Below are positions 24,374-37,381 of a stretch of 64,000 nucleotides of DNA, one piece after another. A program made the translations under genes and the position numbers. The stretch is taken from assembly GCA_030998015.1 (NCBI GenBank), contig JARWMV010000238.1:1674001-1738000 (forward strand), written 5' to 3'. The stretch is from Ceratorhiza oryzae-sativae. Taxonomy: Eukaryota > Basidiomycota > Agaricomycetes > Cantharellales > Ceratobasidiaceae. The notes under the pieces are model-generated. The model was not told where the DNA came from. It saw only the letters and a list, made by a program, of their open reading frames with translations, and searched no databases. Every line of letters starts with the position of its first letter. The first letter of the stretch is position 1.

Positions 24374-26321
24374 TATTCACAGTCAAACATTGGACAGTTG
24401 TTGTACAGCTGATCATGATCCTGTTTTTGCTATAATCAAGACCCCCCATGGTTAACTAACAGAAATAAAGGGGAGGGATAGCAATCCTTGCAATTCAGTT
24501 ATAAGCCATAATTACACATTATTCACAATAATAATTCTGGTGGGGTTTTCCTGATACCACTTAGCTCATTCCCCACCTGATGAGTCAGCTACCCATCAAC
24601 CTGTGGGTAATGCTGGGGGTATACCAAGGTCATACCCATCCTATTCCATACAAACAAGGTGTTTTGATCCATGGTGCCTTGTCCATGGGTACAGGACCAA
24701 GTAGATGTACTAAAAGTAATAGACCACCATACACTATGTGACAACTAACTCCTTTATCCAGGCCAGAACAACCCAAGCCTAGGAGTGAGAGTAAACAAAG
24801 GCTTACCCTAAGCAAACCCTCCTCTGTATTGCATCTGTAGTAGTGGTAGGCATGTATTGCACCATTGTAACCACCTTTATGCAATGGTACCATTGTTGCT
24901 ACCTTAAGATGGCCTCATGGCAATGGATACAACTCAGTGGTTTCAACTATGACTCACCTAGGACCCTTATTGGCTGAGAAGTTATGACTCACACTATTGC
25001 TGTGTGAGTCATTATGTTGCCATGACCTATTCTTAGATATGACTCACATGGAATATGACTTGCCTGGGAGGGATAGGATTGGTTCATGGTATAACTCAAG
25101 TTAGAGGCACAGCCTTGTATGTAGAGTATAAATATGCTCCTGCCAGAGCCTTGTAATGTATCCTCTTTCTTACATTCAATCAGATATACTTAGCCTTGAG
25201 CTCCTCACCATTTGCATAACCTGCAAGTGCCATTATAAGTGTCTCAAGACCTCATATAAGGATCAGCCACTCACCTATTGCAGCATCACTAGTCTGTGTA
25301 AGTCCAAATGTATACCCAGGTAGCACAGTGTCATAGCACACCCATAAGTGAGGGACTCTTTGAGTAAGATATACTTGAGCACTTCATGGTACTCCTGGTA
25401 CCAGCAATTAATTAGTAAGGGACTTAGCTGGACTAAGTCTGATTGTTTGATCAAGATTGTTACTACCATTATCTTGTTGTGTTAGTAACAGTCTAGCATA
25501 ACACACTAGCCACAGGTGCCCATGGTTACTGGCATCAGGAAAATATGGAGTAATGATAAATCAGGATTTCTTGGATCATATGTAATTTATATAAATTTCA
25601 TAAACTCAGGTGTATTTTCCACAAAGTCTTCCAAACTCCATTTTGGAGGTAAGTTTTGGGAAATTTGAAAATCATAAATCTCATAAACTGGGGTTTATTC
25701 ACATAAATTCACATAAATCCATCACCCCCCTTGTGAATTTCAGTGAATTCATGGTGATAAAAGAGGGGGACAAAAATCCCCACAACTGGTTTATTCACAG
25801 TGATAAAAAACCCAGGTTTTCTCTGATGGATAAGGATCATCTAGCCACATAAATGGGCTTTGCTGATTTATGTGTGCATGTGTGCCACCACAAACACAAG
25901 TAGAATGAAAAATCTTTTGCATAAACCCGGGTTTTGCTCTTTGATTTGATGTGGTATTCATTTATTATATATTCAGTGTACATTGAAATAGCATGAGTAT
26001 CTCCTAAAGACCGGATCACTCTGACGCTTGAACTTGGCGCACAGGGGATGACAAAGCAATCAGAACATCTATTGGTAGCTGGCAAAGAAGTGTTATACTT
26101 CTCTCAGGGGCTTCATTCGAAGTCCCGGGCTCGGGGATCTGTGCCCGCAAGATATTCCAACCTTGGAAAGCGAGCTTACGCGAATGCTACCTCCAGCAGA
26201 TTCAGGGGAATGAATAGTGCAATCAACTGGTATACTATGTGAGCGCTGATAAGAGGGTGTGTTCACAGGCCTCCGGTCAAACCAACAGTCCTCCTACCTT
26301 CTGCTGTGGTCAATACGAGCA
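24374..26321. other. No gene recognised; probably transposon-derived
   Basis: AT-rich and low in CpG up to about 25.95 kb, with repeated words such as TTCACATAAA near 25,700 and AATATGACT/GACTCAC near 24,950-25,060. A TATAAATATGC near 25,128 resembles an LTR promoter, but I could not find matching LTR ends with a target duplication. Composition returns to normal just before the P450 gene. Confidence 0.4.
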
Positions 26322-28528
26322 ATGAACGAACTAGATACGAGATTTGTCATTCTCAGTGTCTTGGCCTCTGTGGCAATTGTGTATACGATCCAGCGAACGA
26401 ATAAAACAGCATATCCGCTTCCTCCAAGTCCAAAGGGATACCCGCTCATCGGTAACCTCTTCTCCATACCAACCGAGGAGCAACATGTAGGGTTTGTCGA
26501 GATCGGAAAACGCCTCAATAGTATGTAGCAACGTATAACTTGGGATATCTGTCCGTCTTCTACCCGCTGATTCAGGTGATATATTCTGCTTGCAAAGCTT
26601 TGGGACTACTATCATCGTTCTGAACTCACTCGAAGATGCCACAAGCCTTCTGGAGAAGCGTTCTAGTATATATTCTGATCGCGTTTGTCCCCCAATGGTC
26701 GCAGAGCCGTCACTGTAGGTTGTTGCAGTTGAGAAGTAAGGGCTCATACATACTGAGCTACTTTAGGCTGAACTGGAGTGGATTTATTGCGTTGTTAAAA
26801 TATGACGAGCGTTGGAAGAAATCTCGCAAAATGATCCACCCCTGGCTAAATAAAAAGGCAGTGGAAGAGTTCCATCAAGCCCACCAAGTTCAAGCCCGAC
26901 AACTGTTACAACGCCTTCTGAAAGTCTCAGACCATCTGCGAACATCCGATGTAGTGGATGCCGAATTATACCAGTAAGTAATCGTGTCAACGTCACTCAG
27001 GTATCCAGTTGCTGAAGCCAACCTTCAAATTTTCCAGAACCTTCGCATCTACACTTGCTCATTCAATATACGGCTATAAAGTTGACTCAGTGGACGATCC
27101 ATTTGTTAAAAACTTTAGAATTGCGACAGATAATCTTGCGGAAGCGTCACTACCATCTAGTGTGTATCATTTTGACCCCATGTTTTGCACTCAAGTTATA
27201 TTTGCTTGCATAGACTTTTTAGTCAATTTGTTTCCGGCCCTCGTCAATGTACCAGATTGGATGCCGGGAGCTGGGTGGAAGCACACTGCTAGAGCTTGGA
27301 GGGAGCAACAAGAGCATGCCGTAGATTCATGGTATAATTGGACTAAATCAAAGATAGTAAGCCAAGACCAGTGATAATGAGTTCGAGATCTCAATACTCA
27401 ATAACCATTCAGGCGAGCAGAGAGAGCGATTCTTCAATCATTCACTCGCTATTAACCCAAGCCGAGGAGCTTGGTATAGCCAAGAATGAAATCGACGACT
27501 ACGTTAAACAGATTGCTATCACACTAATAATAGGTAACGATCTTACCCCATATTGCTTTCATGAATCTGAGATATAACTTCAATAAGGAGGAACCGACAC
27601 TGTAAGTGCTCGTCATAATATCTTCCCCCCAATAAGTTGAGCAATGTACCAGTCCTCAAGCGCACTGCTGGTCTTTTTTCTCGCAATGGTCCGATTTCCT
27701 GAAATCCAAGCAAAGGCCCAAAATGAGATCGACGAATTGGTTGGATCCAAACGACTCCCAACTATGGAGGATCGACCAAAGCTTCGATATTTAGACCGGC
27801 TTTTGAACGAAGTTTTAAGGTGGCGTCCGCCTGTCCCAAACGGTATGTTGCCGATGCTCAGACTATCACCGTAAATTGAGCTAAGCAAATTTTAGCTCTA
27901 CCGCACGCTTGCAGCGAAAACGATATGTATAAGGGCTACTTTATTCCCAAGGGATCCATCGTGTATGTCGCCAAATATGAGCCCAGCGAAATCCCCGCTG
28001 ATCAGCAATGGGATATAGAATAGGAAATACTTGGTGCGCATATGCAATGCCGTTGAAAGGCTAAGATTATTTACAAGACATGACTTCATAGGGCAATCAA
28101 CCACGATCCCACCATTTATAAGGACCCCGAAGTGTTCAACCCAGATCGGTTCCTCGATCCAGATCTTCCGATTCCTCCGACATTTGGATTCGGTCGCCGG
28201 TATGCAGCCTTCAGCCCCTAATTACTACCTGCATACACTGAAATCTCATCAAGACTTTGCCCCGGCATCCACTATGCTCGATCGACTTTGTTCATTTTAG
28301 CTGCTTCAATCCTAGCAACGTTCGATATTACTGGTTCCGACAATCCAAACCAGCCTGGCGAGCCGCGTTTAGGAAAGGAGCCGGCGAAGATAACATAGTG
28401 AGTGCTCCCAATGAAGCACGGTCACGGCCGTAACAACTGCACACAGCCGCCCTGAGCTTTTCGGCTTGAAGTTGACCCCTCGCTCTGACCAAGCGAAAGA
28501 ATTGATTCGGGCCGACCCCTCAACCTAG
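26322..28528 (+). CDS. Cytochrome P450 monooxygenase, 12 exons
   Basis: Exons: 26322-26520, 26576-26714, 26767-26973, 27038-27356, 27413-27533, 27588-27601, 27653-27842, 27896-27962, 28019-28033, 28092-28199, 28254-28397, 28447-28528. They total 1605 nt and give an unbroken 534-aa frame. The protein has an N-terminal membrane anchor (FVILSVLASVAIVYTI), a proline hinge (YPLPPSPKGYPLIGNL), helix C WKKSRKMIHP, I-helix GGTDTSSSA, the ExxR region (NEVLRWRPPVPN), FNPDRFL and the haem loop FGFGRRLCPGIHYA with its Cys ligand. It is a microsomal, haem-thiolate oxidase of the large fungal family that oxidises secondary metabolites or xenobiotics; the substrate cannot be inferred. Two exons are only 14 and 15 nt. 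It abuts the transposon island but shows no damage. Confidence 0.92.
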
Positions 28529-31500
28529 CTCTGGAGCTCGAAAAAATGTTGCCAACGAGTTTTACTAGTGTACCGAAGTTGGAATCCGAATAAGACGTGA
28601 CTTGTATGCGCATTTTTCAGAATGAGGGGGACCTCTTTGAAGAAATTATCAATTTTAGTGGACTTCACACAATCCATTCAGTAACGCAAAGGAAACTTGA
28701 AATCCCCGCGTGAAAATCTAAAATCTTTCATTCATATTCAGACGTGCGCCGGCGACAATCATAGAGTCATCGTCACACATTCAAACTCCACCCTCCTGGA
28801 GACCCCACGTCCCCTCTACTATGTGTATTCTCATTGTTGGCGCAGCTTTCCCAGTCACCAGCTTATCCCACGTTACATTTATATTATAAACCTGCCTCAA
28901 GTTGTCCAGATCCGTCATCTTGTTCGACCTTTTCCCGGTTCCGGTCCGACGGGTTTATAACGAGTACATCAGCGACTCGTCCAGCCAGCACTTTCTACGA
29001 ACAAGCTTGACCCTTTTCTCAGTGGACGATCCTCATGCCGGTAAAGCTTGATACTTCCCGTTTGTGTTTACGGATCTTAGGCTAAAATATCCGATGCGAG
29101 GTCAAGCAAGGCAAATGAGGGTCAAGACGAGACAAGTAAAGTATAATAAGATCAAATAATAGGCAATTTCGTCTGTGAAGCGGGGAGTGTGTTGCAGGAT
29201 ATGTTTCAGAAAGATTGAGCAGGGTTTTACACGCCGAACAGGCCAAAAGCCTCTCCACGAGGTCTTGTTTACAGACACGGCTAGGCTGAGCCGATGGACG
29301 AGGAGCAAGGCCTCACCCCCAACCTTGCCGTCGATATCGTAGAAACCGAGCAGGGGGGACCTTTGGACTTCAGCACCACTAATGGCAACGGCGGTCAACT
29401 GATAGCCCGGTATGACGAAGGCGATCCCATCTGTCCGCCCATCTTCAGTAACTGATGCACCACATCCACAATCTCGGTCTGGATATACGCCCCTCTATCC
29501 AAGCGCAAACTGGTAAAGACAAAAGTCTTTAATTAGTTGAAATTGGCCTGGATGCAGCCGATGTATGTGATGGGACTTTAATGAGAATTGGATCTACATC
29601 TTTCTGCGACGTAAAGTAGTCCTTATATACAGCGACAATGGAGAAATAGGTAGGTAACATCAGATAGCGAGCTGTATGCGCTGGAATACCGGCAGTGCAG
29701 GATCTCGTTCAACATACACAACACATTGGAAGACACCCACGATAGCAGTAGTATAGGTGCAGCGAGACCCTTTACTTTTAGCATATATCAATCTGAAACC
29801 TAGGCAGAAAAATTTGCTGGTGGCAAGTCAGCAACGAAATCGGGCAACATCCGAGACGGATCTGAGCTCAACTTGGCGCGCAGCACCTCTTCCCTATCCG
29901 CATCACGAGCTTAACAAATTACATGAGATAGAGCAGCCGCGCAGACCACAGAACAGCAGATCATGATGAGTCGCCACTGGTCGATCGTGAGACTTGGGTA
30001 GACAAGTGTTTTCTTCGATTCCCACGCCGATATGATCGACTGCAGGAGTTGGATTGCCAAGGATTGACCAAATGATAGCGCAGTCCAGGTAGGTGCTTCC
30101 CAACCTTCAAAAATCTCAATAGTAAGATTGGGAAACTGATACTCCATACACATAGCATCAGTGTCGAGATCCGAAGCTCGCCAGTAGGAAACTGCGGTTC
30201 GGCGCTCCTTCAATACCGCCGAGTCCACCCCACCAAACCAATTGACAAGATGCCCGACAAATCTCTCCTCTTCAGCATATCATCAGGTTGAATTTAACAA
30301 TACCTCGTACAGTGAAAGCCCGATAGTCCAAGTCGAGCACAGGAATTGTCGAGGCGATATTCAAAAGTAAGCCAGATCCTGTCTTTTGCGATATTAGATA
30401 ACTCGTTTTTTTGCCGCATCGGCCGTCGTTTTCGTAAGCTGACGAGCTTTCGTAGGACGAATTGTCGCACTTGATTTTGCTCCAAGAACTGCTGTGCTCG
30501 CTGTGCCCGCCAAGCCACTCCTCGTATCTTTCCTGTGGATTCCGAGCCTTACTACTCCCGACTAAATCCACGCTTTACACGAAATCAGTTAGCTGAAAAG
30601 AAATCCACCTTAAATCACGTCTGAACGTACCTCCCCTACGACCAGGATCCCCTGGAACCCATCCAACGAGATACCGGGCGAGCGTTGCGCTACCAACTTC
30701 GAGTCTTACAAACTACCCCTAAAACCGGCCTGGATCGAACAGTTAGCTCACAGATAACTCCATTATGATCGAAGGCCTACGTTGGTAACGGAAAGCAGCC
30801 CAGCCCGATACGCCCATCGTCGTCGATGATAAAGCTCATTTGCCGCTTTGCGGTATGCGACCAATTTGTGCGACCTTGCTTACGAATCCAGGTCTCTCGT
30901 TAGTTCAAAAAAGGCCGACTGACCACTGAACAATCAATCGAATTATGTATCCTACTCCATTGGATTACACAAGGGATAGCGAGAAACCTAGCTATGCAAG
31001 CTCCAACCCCCTCCATCTCCATTCGAAACCGAGGGGGTCTCAACTCGAGTGGGTTGATAGATATCAACAACCTACGACCGGAGCATCATGGTTGAGGGAT
31101 AAGTTCGAGAGAATTGATCCTGCGATGTTGATATTCCAATAAATTTCCGCAGGGGGTGCCGGTTCTATCCCGTCAGTCTTCGCCGCGACCCCAACCGAGT
31201 GCAATGAGCGCTTGAGACTCGTTTGTCACGTACCCCTCACAACATCCAAGACCTACCATCTAAGCCCCTAATGGCAAAATAATTTCCACTACACCCCACG
31301 AGATACCCGAAGCGTGCGATGAATATAGACAGGAGCATCATGTGAAGAGCAAGATGAACCGAGACAATCTTGTTGACAGTTCTGCAACGAGGCATAAGGG
31401 GTAAAAGATCGATTATCGTGAAATACAACCATGAGAGGAAAAGGGGTAATCCAGCGCCAATCATCTTGGGCGTCTACACGTCTCGAGAATCCAATACGTG

Positions 31501-32580
31501 CAGTCAACACACAACCCCAAGTCCAGGACGAGCGAGCGAGTGACAAGGTGACAAGCGTGATATCGCAAATCTATTCGCTTGCCCTACACGCCCACAAGAT
31601 CACCACTCGCCTCGCACTATGCCGGCACCACAAAAGGGGCTCGCAAGTCATCAAGGCGCGAAGTTCACGGGCTGACAAGGCAGGCTACCGTATTTCGAGA
31701 ACCAGGTGGGAAACATGTGGGATGTCTTCTAGTAACACGGATTGATCGTGCCCAAACGGCTGAGCGTAGGCTAGTTGGGTGCCAGCAAGGCGCGAAGAAG
31801 CGCGGGGAAGCGAGGGTGACAATCTCTTTGCGGCCGGTTCCGGAACTCGAGCGGGTCACAACCACAACGAAGTCCGGGGACGGCTGGGCTTACTCTCGAT
31901 GCGTGCGACACCAAGTCCAAGTCAGCTATGGGCTTTTCTAGCAAGAACAGACCCAGATCTTCAAGGTGTGCTCCACTCGATGGTATATCATGGGCGTTGC
32001 CCCTTTAGTTTGAGGTGCGATAACCGAGAGGCGGGTATAGAGCTTATCACCATTGTCAGCAAACCTATGCGATGTCGGGGCTCTCCACGTACCGGACTTG
32101 CGTTCCCAACTCCACCATTCGCCAACCGCACTATTCTGAACGCCGTCATGCACCTCGGAGTATGAATCCTGCACTTCGGGAACGCGAACACCCGCCATTA
32201 TTGGAACTGCCAACTGTGCTATTCGGCATCCTAACATCATCATCCTATTTGCCAAGATCTATCTGGTGCAGTGATAGATGACACGTCGGAAATGCAAGGT
32301 CGAGCAATGGCAGCCAGGCAAGCGGCGCCTGTTTCTCATGAAAGCGGAACAGGGTAACGGCCATATTCACGTGATTGTCCCTCACTGGCCACGCCTGATT
32401 GACACGACTTCGATCAAGGTTGACGGAGGAAACCGGCCCATCGACTCAGCAAGACAAGCACAAATTCACACACCCAGCCATCGTGCACCCCATTAGTTAT
32501 GATTCCGCCAAGAGAAAAATCACATGCACAACACCTCCATTGTAGATCACACCCGGTGAAAAAAAATGAAATGAAAAAAA
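28529..32580. other. Long stretch without a supported gene
   Basis: Apart from the weak candidate at 29911-30571 (-), I see no recognisable coding region, RNA gene or transposon end in these 4 kb. Confidence 0.45.
29911..30571 (-). other. Possible two-exon gene fragment, function unknown
   Basis: Two minus-strand open blocks lie close together. The upstream one contains a basic, helix-like stretch (VRQFVLRKLVSLRKRRPM); the downstream one reads AVSYWRASDLDTDAMCM and SLAIQLLQSIISAW and ends with a hydrophobic segment at 29911. I find no ATG for the first block and no family. It may be the 3' part of a decayed or unusual gene. Confidence 0.22.
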
Positions 32581-33312
32581 TCACGGAGATGTGGCGGCAC
32601 GGATCGCGTCCAACTTGCCTATGCGGATGTTGAACACGTCAAGCAACCCACCCACAAGCCCAGGAAGGAAGCCCTGTACGGTGGATTGCATCTTCTCCAT
32701 GAGGTCCCTGGACGTGCGGGTAAGATTCGAGCGCCACTTTTCAAAGGGTGGACTCACATCATGTCTTCTAGGTTCTGCGATACTTGGGCATTACGAACCA
32801 CCTTGCACGCACGAACGGTACGAGTGAGAGCCTGAATCAAAACATCGGCCTAATTAGCCCCGTTTGCTTCGAACCCTGACCAAGGCTGACCTGGCTAAAT
32901 TGGTTCATCTCGTCGCTCGCCTGCGTGTCCGAGAGCTTGAGGAAGATAGTCTTGGCAGGAGTAAGGCTCTGGTTGCAGTCCTTGACAATCTGGAGAGCAG
33001 CGGCGGTAAGGTCGATAAACCTCTGCTCGCGGTCCTCCTTGGGGCCAGTCATAATGTCCGCTAAATATCAATCGAGTTCATCGACGGAACTCGAACAAAG
33101 CACAAAGATCACTCACGAACTTGCTCCTTGAGCTTGAGCATCTTTTTCGTCGCGTCGTCCCACGGCGAGGTCGTGACCGAAATCGAAACCGACAACAGAT
33201 CTCGTGGAATTACGGTTCCGATCTTTGCGCGAGAAGGATCAAAGCCCTGCAGCGGGCTCGCGGCGACGCAAACCAAGGAGACGGCAGCGAGAACAAGGCG
33301 AGAGAATAGCAT
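32581..33312 (-). CDS. Small secreted protein, about 190 aa
   Basis: ATG at 33312 opens a signal peptide (MLFSRLVLAAVSLVCVAA). Four exons join in frame: exon 1 ends KLKEQV; exon 2 reads RDIMTGPKEDREQRF through SDEMNQFSQ; exon 3 ALTRTVRACKVV through QNLEDM; exon 4 MDLMEKMQSTVQGFLPGLVGG to the TGA at 32581. The mature part is mostly amphipathic helix with two cysteines (DCNQ and RACK). I recognise no catalytic motif. Such short helical secreted proteins are common in basidiomycetes and are candidate surface-active or effector-type proteins, but that role is inference. The gene looks intact. Confidence 0.75.
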
Positions 33313-33641
33313 CTTGGTTTAGAGTGTAAGGTAAAGACTGTCAGAGTTGAACGAGCGGGTTGTGTGGTCGAGAGCGAAAAGAGTAGGAAAAGCGTGTTGC
33401 TGGTTGCCGTGGAGTATTTATGTTACGGCGCCGGGATCTTTCAGGGTGTCGAGTTCGACATTCAAAATGGCGGTTTGATCCCGCACTTCTCAGCTTCTTT
33501 CATGGCATATATTTCAAATGAGTGACATGCGCATACACAAGCAGCTGAATTATTCCACTATTATTAGAACCACGGATGCAGTCTACAATGGGATATCGAT
33601 GCGGGTCTTCTACCACTACACGCATGGCGGCGTCGAGTCGT

Positions 33642-34176
33642 TCATTGGGGCGGGATCTCCCCAGCGAGAATCTTCTGGCCGACTTCCTTCTCTTCTTTCT
33701 AGGGATGGCCATTCGTTTAGCGAACCGTTTGGGTCTAGACTAGGATAAACTTACGTGCCCGGGTAGAATCTGACAGTATCGAATACACATTGCATAAAAA
33801 ACGAGTTTTCTAAACACATAAAATCATCACTTACATTTCCTCGATGCACCTTGGCATACGCTAATCATTTTGTCAGCCACACACGCCGCGACCAAGAACC
33901 ACGAAAACCCAAGCCATACCTTTGACCTGCTCCTTAAACGGCAACTTGTCACCAGTAGCGTTAGCATGTTGCTCGGCATGAAGATTTGCAGAATGCGCCT
34001 CGTCGGCCGGGATCGCGGTGCCGCTTCCAGGTTGCGTCGCGGCTGTTGCAAATCTTTATTTAGTCAAGTCCCGAATTAGAATCAACGACCTCACCTTGCT
34101 GGTCGGCGACTACGCCTTGCGGCCCTGTGTTCTCGACGGGGACAATCTCAGATGGGAGAGCGGGCTGGTTCGACAT
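33642..34176 (-). CDS. Conserved small protein, about 100 aa, with a 15-nt exon
   Basis: ATG at 34174-34176. Exons join as MSNQPALPSEIVPVENTG to VVADQQ, then AATQPGSGTAIPADEA to LPFKEQVK, AYAKVHRGN, a 15-nt exon coding ILPGH (flanked by CAG and GTAAGT), and KEEKEVGQKILAGEIPPQ with TGA at 33642. The core FKEQVxAYAKVxRG...KEExExGxKIL-GE resembles a small hydrophilic protein family I have seen in basidiomycetes, with no known activity that I can name. No signal peptide or membrane segment. Likely cytosolic. Confidence 0.7.
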
Positions 34177-34733
34177 GCTTTGGGTTGGTGGTTGGGATGA
34201 AAGACGAGTGGGGAACGGCCATGAATTGCTGGCCTAACGTGATGAGTGACGTCACTGTCAAGTTGGCGCTTGTGGATCCACACCCATGACGCGCATATAA
34301 TTAGGTCTAGACTAGTTAATTATAAAGCCATTTTGGGAGATGGAAAGATGGAAGGCCCGATTGTGAAAGACTCCATGAAACTCCAAGCTTGGTTTCACTC
34401 CCGGACCATGGCAAGCAGGCACCGTCTCAGGATCCGCCAGCGTGATCCAGACTTTTAAAAACGAATTCTGATGTCGTTTATCGAGGACAGAATCCTATTT
34501 CGGCCCGAAGTTGGTTTTTGCTCCCGACACGCGGGGAGAGAGGCTGGCATTTGTATTTCCGGTTACCGGCTGGGTCATGGGATTCAGCCGGTTTGATCTG
34601 GCGGGGGCGCGTGGACAAACAGGCACGGAATACGCGAGAGTGCCACTTGTGGCACTGGGGTGTCCAGGGCACGGTTGGATATCGGTGGGCTTGTGAGCAA
34701 AACGGCAACGTGGAGATATAGGAGAAAAAACAT

Positions 34734-34806
34734 GGTCAATATCAGTCTCGAACTGATGGCCTCCGAGTTATTAGCTCGGCGCTCTAACCAACTGAGCTAA
34801 TCAACC
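34734..34806 (-). tRNA. tRNA-Ile (anticodon AAU)
   Basis: A 73-nt cloverleaf on the minus strand. The acceptor stem GGTTGAT pairs with ATTGACC (two G-U pairs). The D arm has AGCTCAGTTGGTTAGAGC; the anticodon stem-loop is CCGAG-CTAATAA-CTCGG with anticodon AAT; the T arm is ATCAGTTCGAGACTGAT. No intron. Confidence 0.95.
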
Positions 34807-35644
34807 GTGGCTGTGCGGCATTGACTCACCACTGAACCGCTGGGCTTCAATCTATTCTCGCCCCCAATGATAGACTGCAATGTCAAATGTTTCGTTTGAT
34901 TGCGTCCAGCGAATTTCCAGCTCGATCAGCCCCTAGAGATAACCCTCGATACAAACTAAGTGATCCCCAACCTCTCTCAGCCTACGACCACAGCGGCTCA
35001 TCTTGAGAGTCCCACTTGGTTTCGTGCCTGATCCAGCTTCGCTCGTTGCGCCGTCCCCCCTAAGAAGAGCTGAGTTCAATATTATTCCACGCCTTGAATA
35101 GGCAGCTCGCAACCGGAAGAATTCTGCTACGAACCTGTTCCATCGATCGTAACTGATAGTCGTGTGAGTGCTCACCGAACAAGCAGCGCCATGGCGCTTC
35201 GATACCGTAATCTTATATTAGATGAGCGTCCCCTTGGCACGTTCATTCTCTCAATGCTCATCGAAGCTCCATACCTCCAAGCGAGAACCGGGAAGGCTTG
35301 AGCTATTGCGGCTTCGGTCATGACAGCGAGTGCGGTCGAGACGCCAAGCCAGCACCTGTGATCCTTGCCTCCGCAAAACGGCAACGCCCGTTTTGCCCTT
35401 TGGCTGAAATGTGCACTTGAGGCAGCGCCCTGTCCCCGTGCACGACAAACGTGACCATCTTGTCGATCAGAATGTGACCAATTCTGGCACGGCCAGTCTA
35501 GCCCTGACGGGTGCGCAATTGAGTTTAGACTATTTATTGTCCCTGAGCGGCGTCGCCCTGTGTTTGGCCCTGACGACATCCGCCTTTTTGGGATGAGTGT
35601 GAGATCTGTCTGTTTTTTTTGCGTGACCGCCATGCTTGATCATG

Positions 35645-35652
35645 TATAAAAA
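35645..35652 (+). promoter_or_regulatory. Candidate TATA box of the aquaglyceroporin gene
   Basis: TATAAAAA about 100 nt upstream of the ATG at 35750, leaving a leader of roughly 75 nt. Confidence 0.5.
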
Positions 35653-35749
35653 GCCAGCTTGCCTGGCTCAGATGGACAGCGTCGACCTCCCTCCTCTCGC
35701 ACCGAGCCCCGGCTTTCTCCATCGGCACCTGTGTCTTTTGCTGTCGACA

Positions 35750-37381
35750 ATGTCTCAGTTAGCTGCTCCCGCTACCCGTCCTTCTGCATCCCCCATCCAG
35801 CCCGCCCCTAAAGGTCTTGACCGCGGCATGAGTACTTTCAGCGCCGACACTCTGCGCGGCCCTCCGGATTCGTATGAAAAGTTCGGGAACGAGCCTACGT
35901 CCCCAGGCGTAGAGACCGTCGCACCACCCATCTCTACAGATACCGTGATCGAAATGGAAAATATCCACGCCGCCCCGTTCCCTAGCAAATGGGCCGAAAT
36001 TCGGTCAGTTTATTTTGGTTGAAATGAATTGTCGATCATAGGGCTAACATCTGTTTGTGTTACAGGCACCTGCTCAGGGAGCCCGCTGCCGAATTTCTTG
36101 GGGTGAGTTTTTCTCTCGTTTGAGATGCATGCTCCCAACTTACGTTGAGAACACAGACTATGATTCTTGTTATGTTCGGCACGGGCGCTGCATGCCAGGT
36201 CAATCTATCTACGAGTGCTGCCGTTGCCGCCAGTCCCAAAGGAGTGAGTATGCGTATGCATCCAAGGTCTGATTGGGCTGACATTATTCCCCAAGGATTA
36301 TTTGAGCTCTGCATTTGGGTGGGCCATAGGTGTGGCACTCGGTGTGTGGGTCTCCGGCGGTATCTCAGTATGTCCCCGCATCTGATCGTTTATCCGTATT
36401 TTTCGTTGACGCATCCCAAAGGGTGGCCACATCAACCCCGCAGTTACCCTAGCGGCCGCCGTCTTCCGTGGCTTCTCGTGGAAAAAGGTCCCCGCCTTCA
36501 TCTTAGCTCAGGTGCTTGGAGCGTGTACTGGGGCAGGCCTGGTCTTTGCAAACTACCATCGAGCGATCGACTTGTTTGAAGGAGGTCCAGGCATGCGGTC
36601 GGTTCCCGGTACCGCGGGACTATTCGCAACCTTTCCAGTACGTCCTACTTTACTTTTAGACGTAATATTTAATCATGTCGTGAATTTGATTTGCAGCTCC
36701 CGTACATGTCCAATGGTACGTGTCACTGCTATGATGTCTAGTGTTACATCTAACAAAATTCGGAACACAGTGCAATGCTTTTTCCAAGAGTTTTTGGGTA
36801 CTGCTCTGCTCCTGATTGTGGTCTGCGCTTGCACCGATAAGCGTAATGGCGCTCCACCGCCGGGAATGCTCCCGCTCGCCTTGTTCATCACTGTATTCGG
36901 AATCGCTACCTGCTTTGGGATGCAGACTTCGTAAGTTTGCCTACAATTAATGATCTAGAGCTGGAATTGATGCGGTATTATAGCTATTCTATTAACCCGG
37001 CTCGCGATTTTGGTCCTCGTCTTATGTGCTGGATGGCTGGGTACGGTCGTCAAGGTAAGCTTATATGCGAATTGGTCTTGAGATTCTTGCTCAAGTTTTC
37101 TCTTGCAGTCTGGAACTTCCGTAGCCAGTACTGGCTATATGCGCCACTCGTGAGTATAATTTTAGTCGCGGCTATTCCACGGTACTAACGTTGCGGTTAA
37201 GCTCGGTCCTATTACCGGCGCATTCGCGGGCACTTTTGTTTACGACGCTTTTCTTTACACCGGATCGGACAGCACCTTCAACAAGTGGTGAGTACCCCTC
37301 TCATCTGTGGCGTTCCTCTCATTTATAATTTCGTTCAGGAACTCCAGCAGCCGCGATGAGGCGAAGACTGAGTCTGTCTAG
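35750..37381 (+). CDS. Aquaglyceroporin (MIP-family channel)
   Basis: Plasma-membrane channel for glycerol and water. ATG at 35750; many small exons, with introns beginning at 36004, 36103, 36244, 36368 and on to the last near 37288; stop at 37379. After a ~85-aa cytoplasmic N tail come the membrane segments: [29 protein letters not shown], then the first pore loop [59 protein letters not shown], the second pore loop [11 protein letters not shown] and [17 protein letters not shown]. Both NPA boxes are intact, and the Asp after the second (NPARD) marks the glycerol-permeable subgroup rather than strict water channels. All splice joins I followed stay in frame. Confidence 0.9.

Noticed and set aside
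24889..25490. Possible third LTR (TGTTGCTACC...GTTAGTAACA with a TATAAATA inside)
   Set aside because: The end sequences are only loosely inverted and the flanking 5-mers do not match, so I could not define an LTR.
35172..35633. 153-codon minus frame upstream of the aquaglyceroporin
   Set aside because: It has an ATG, but its composition is irregular with no motif, and it lies in the likely promoter region. I judge it chance.
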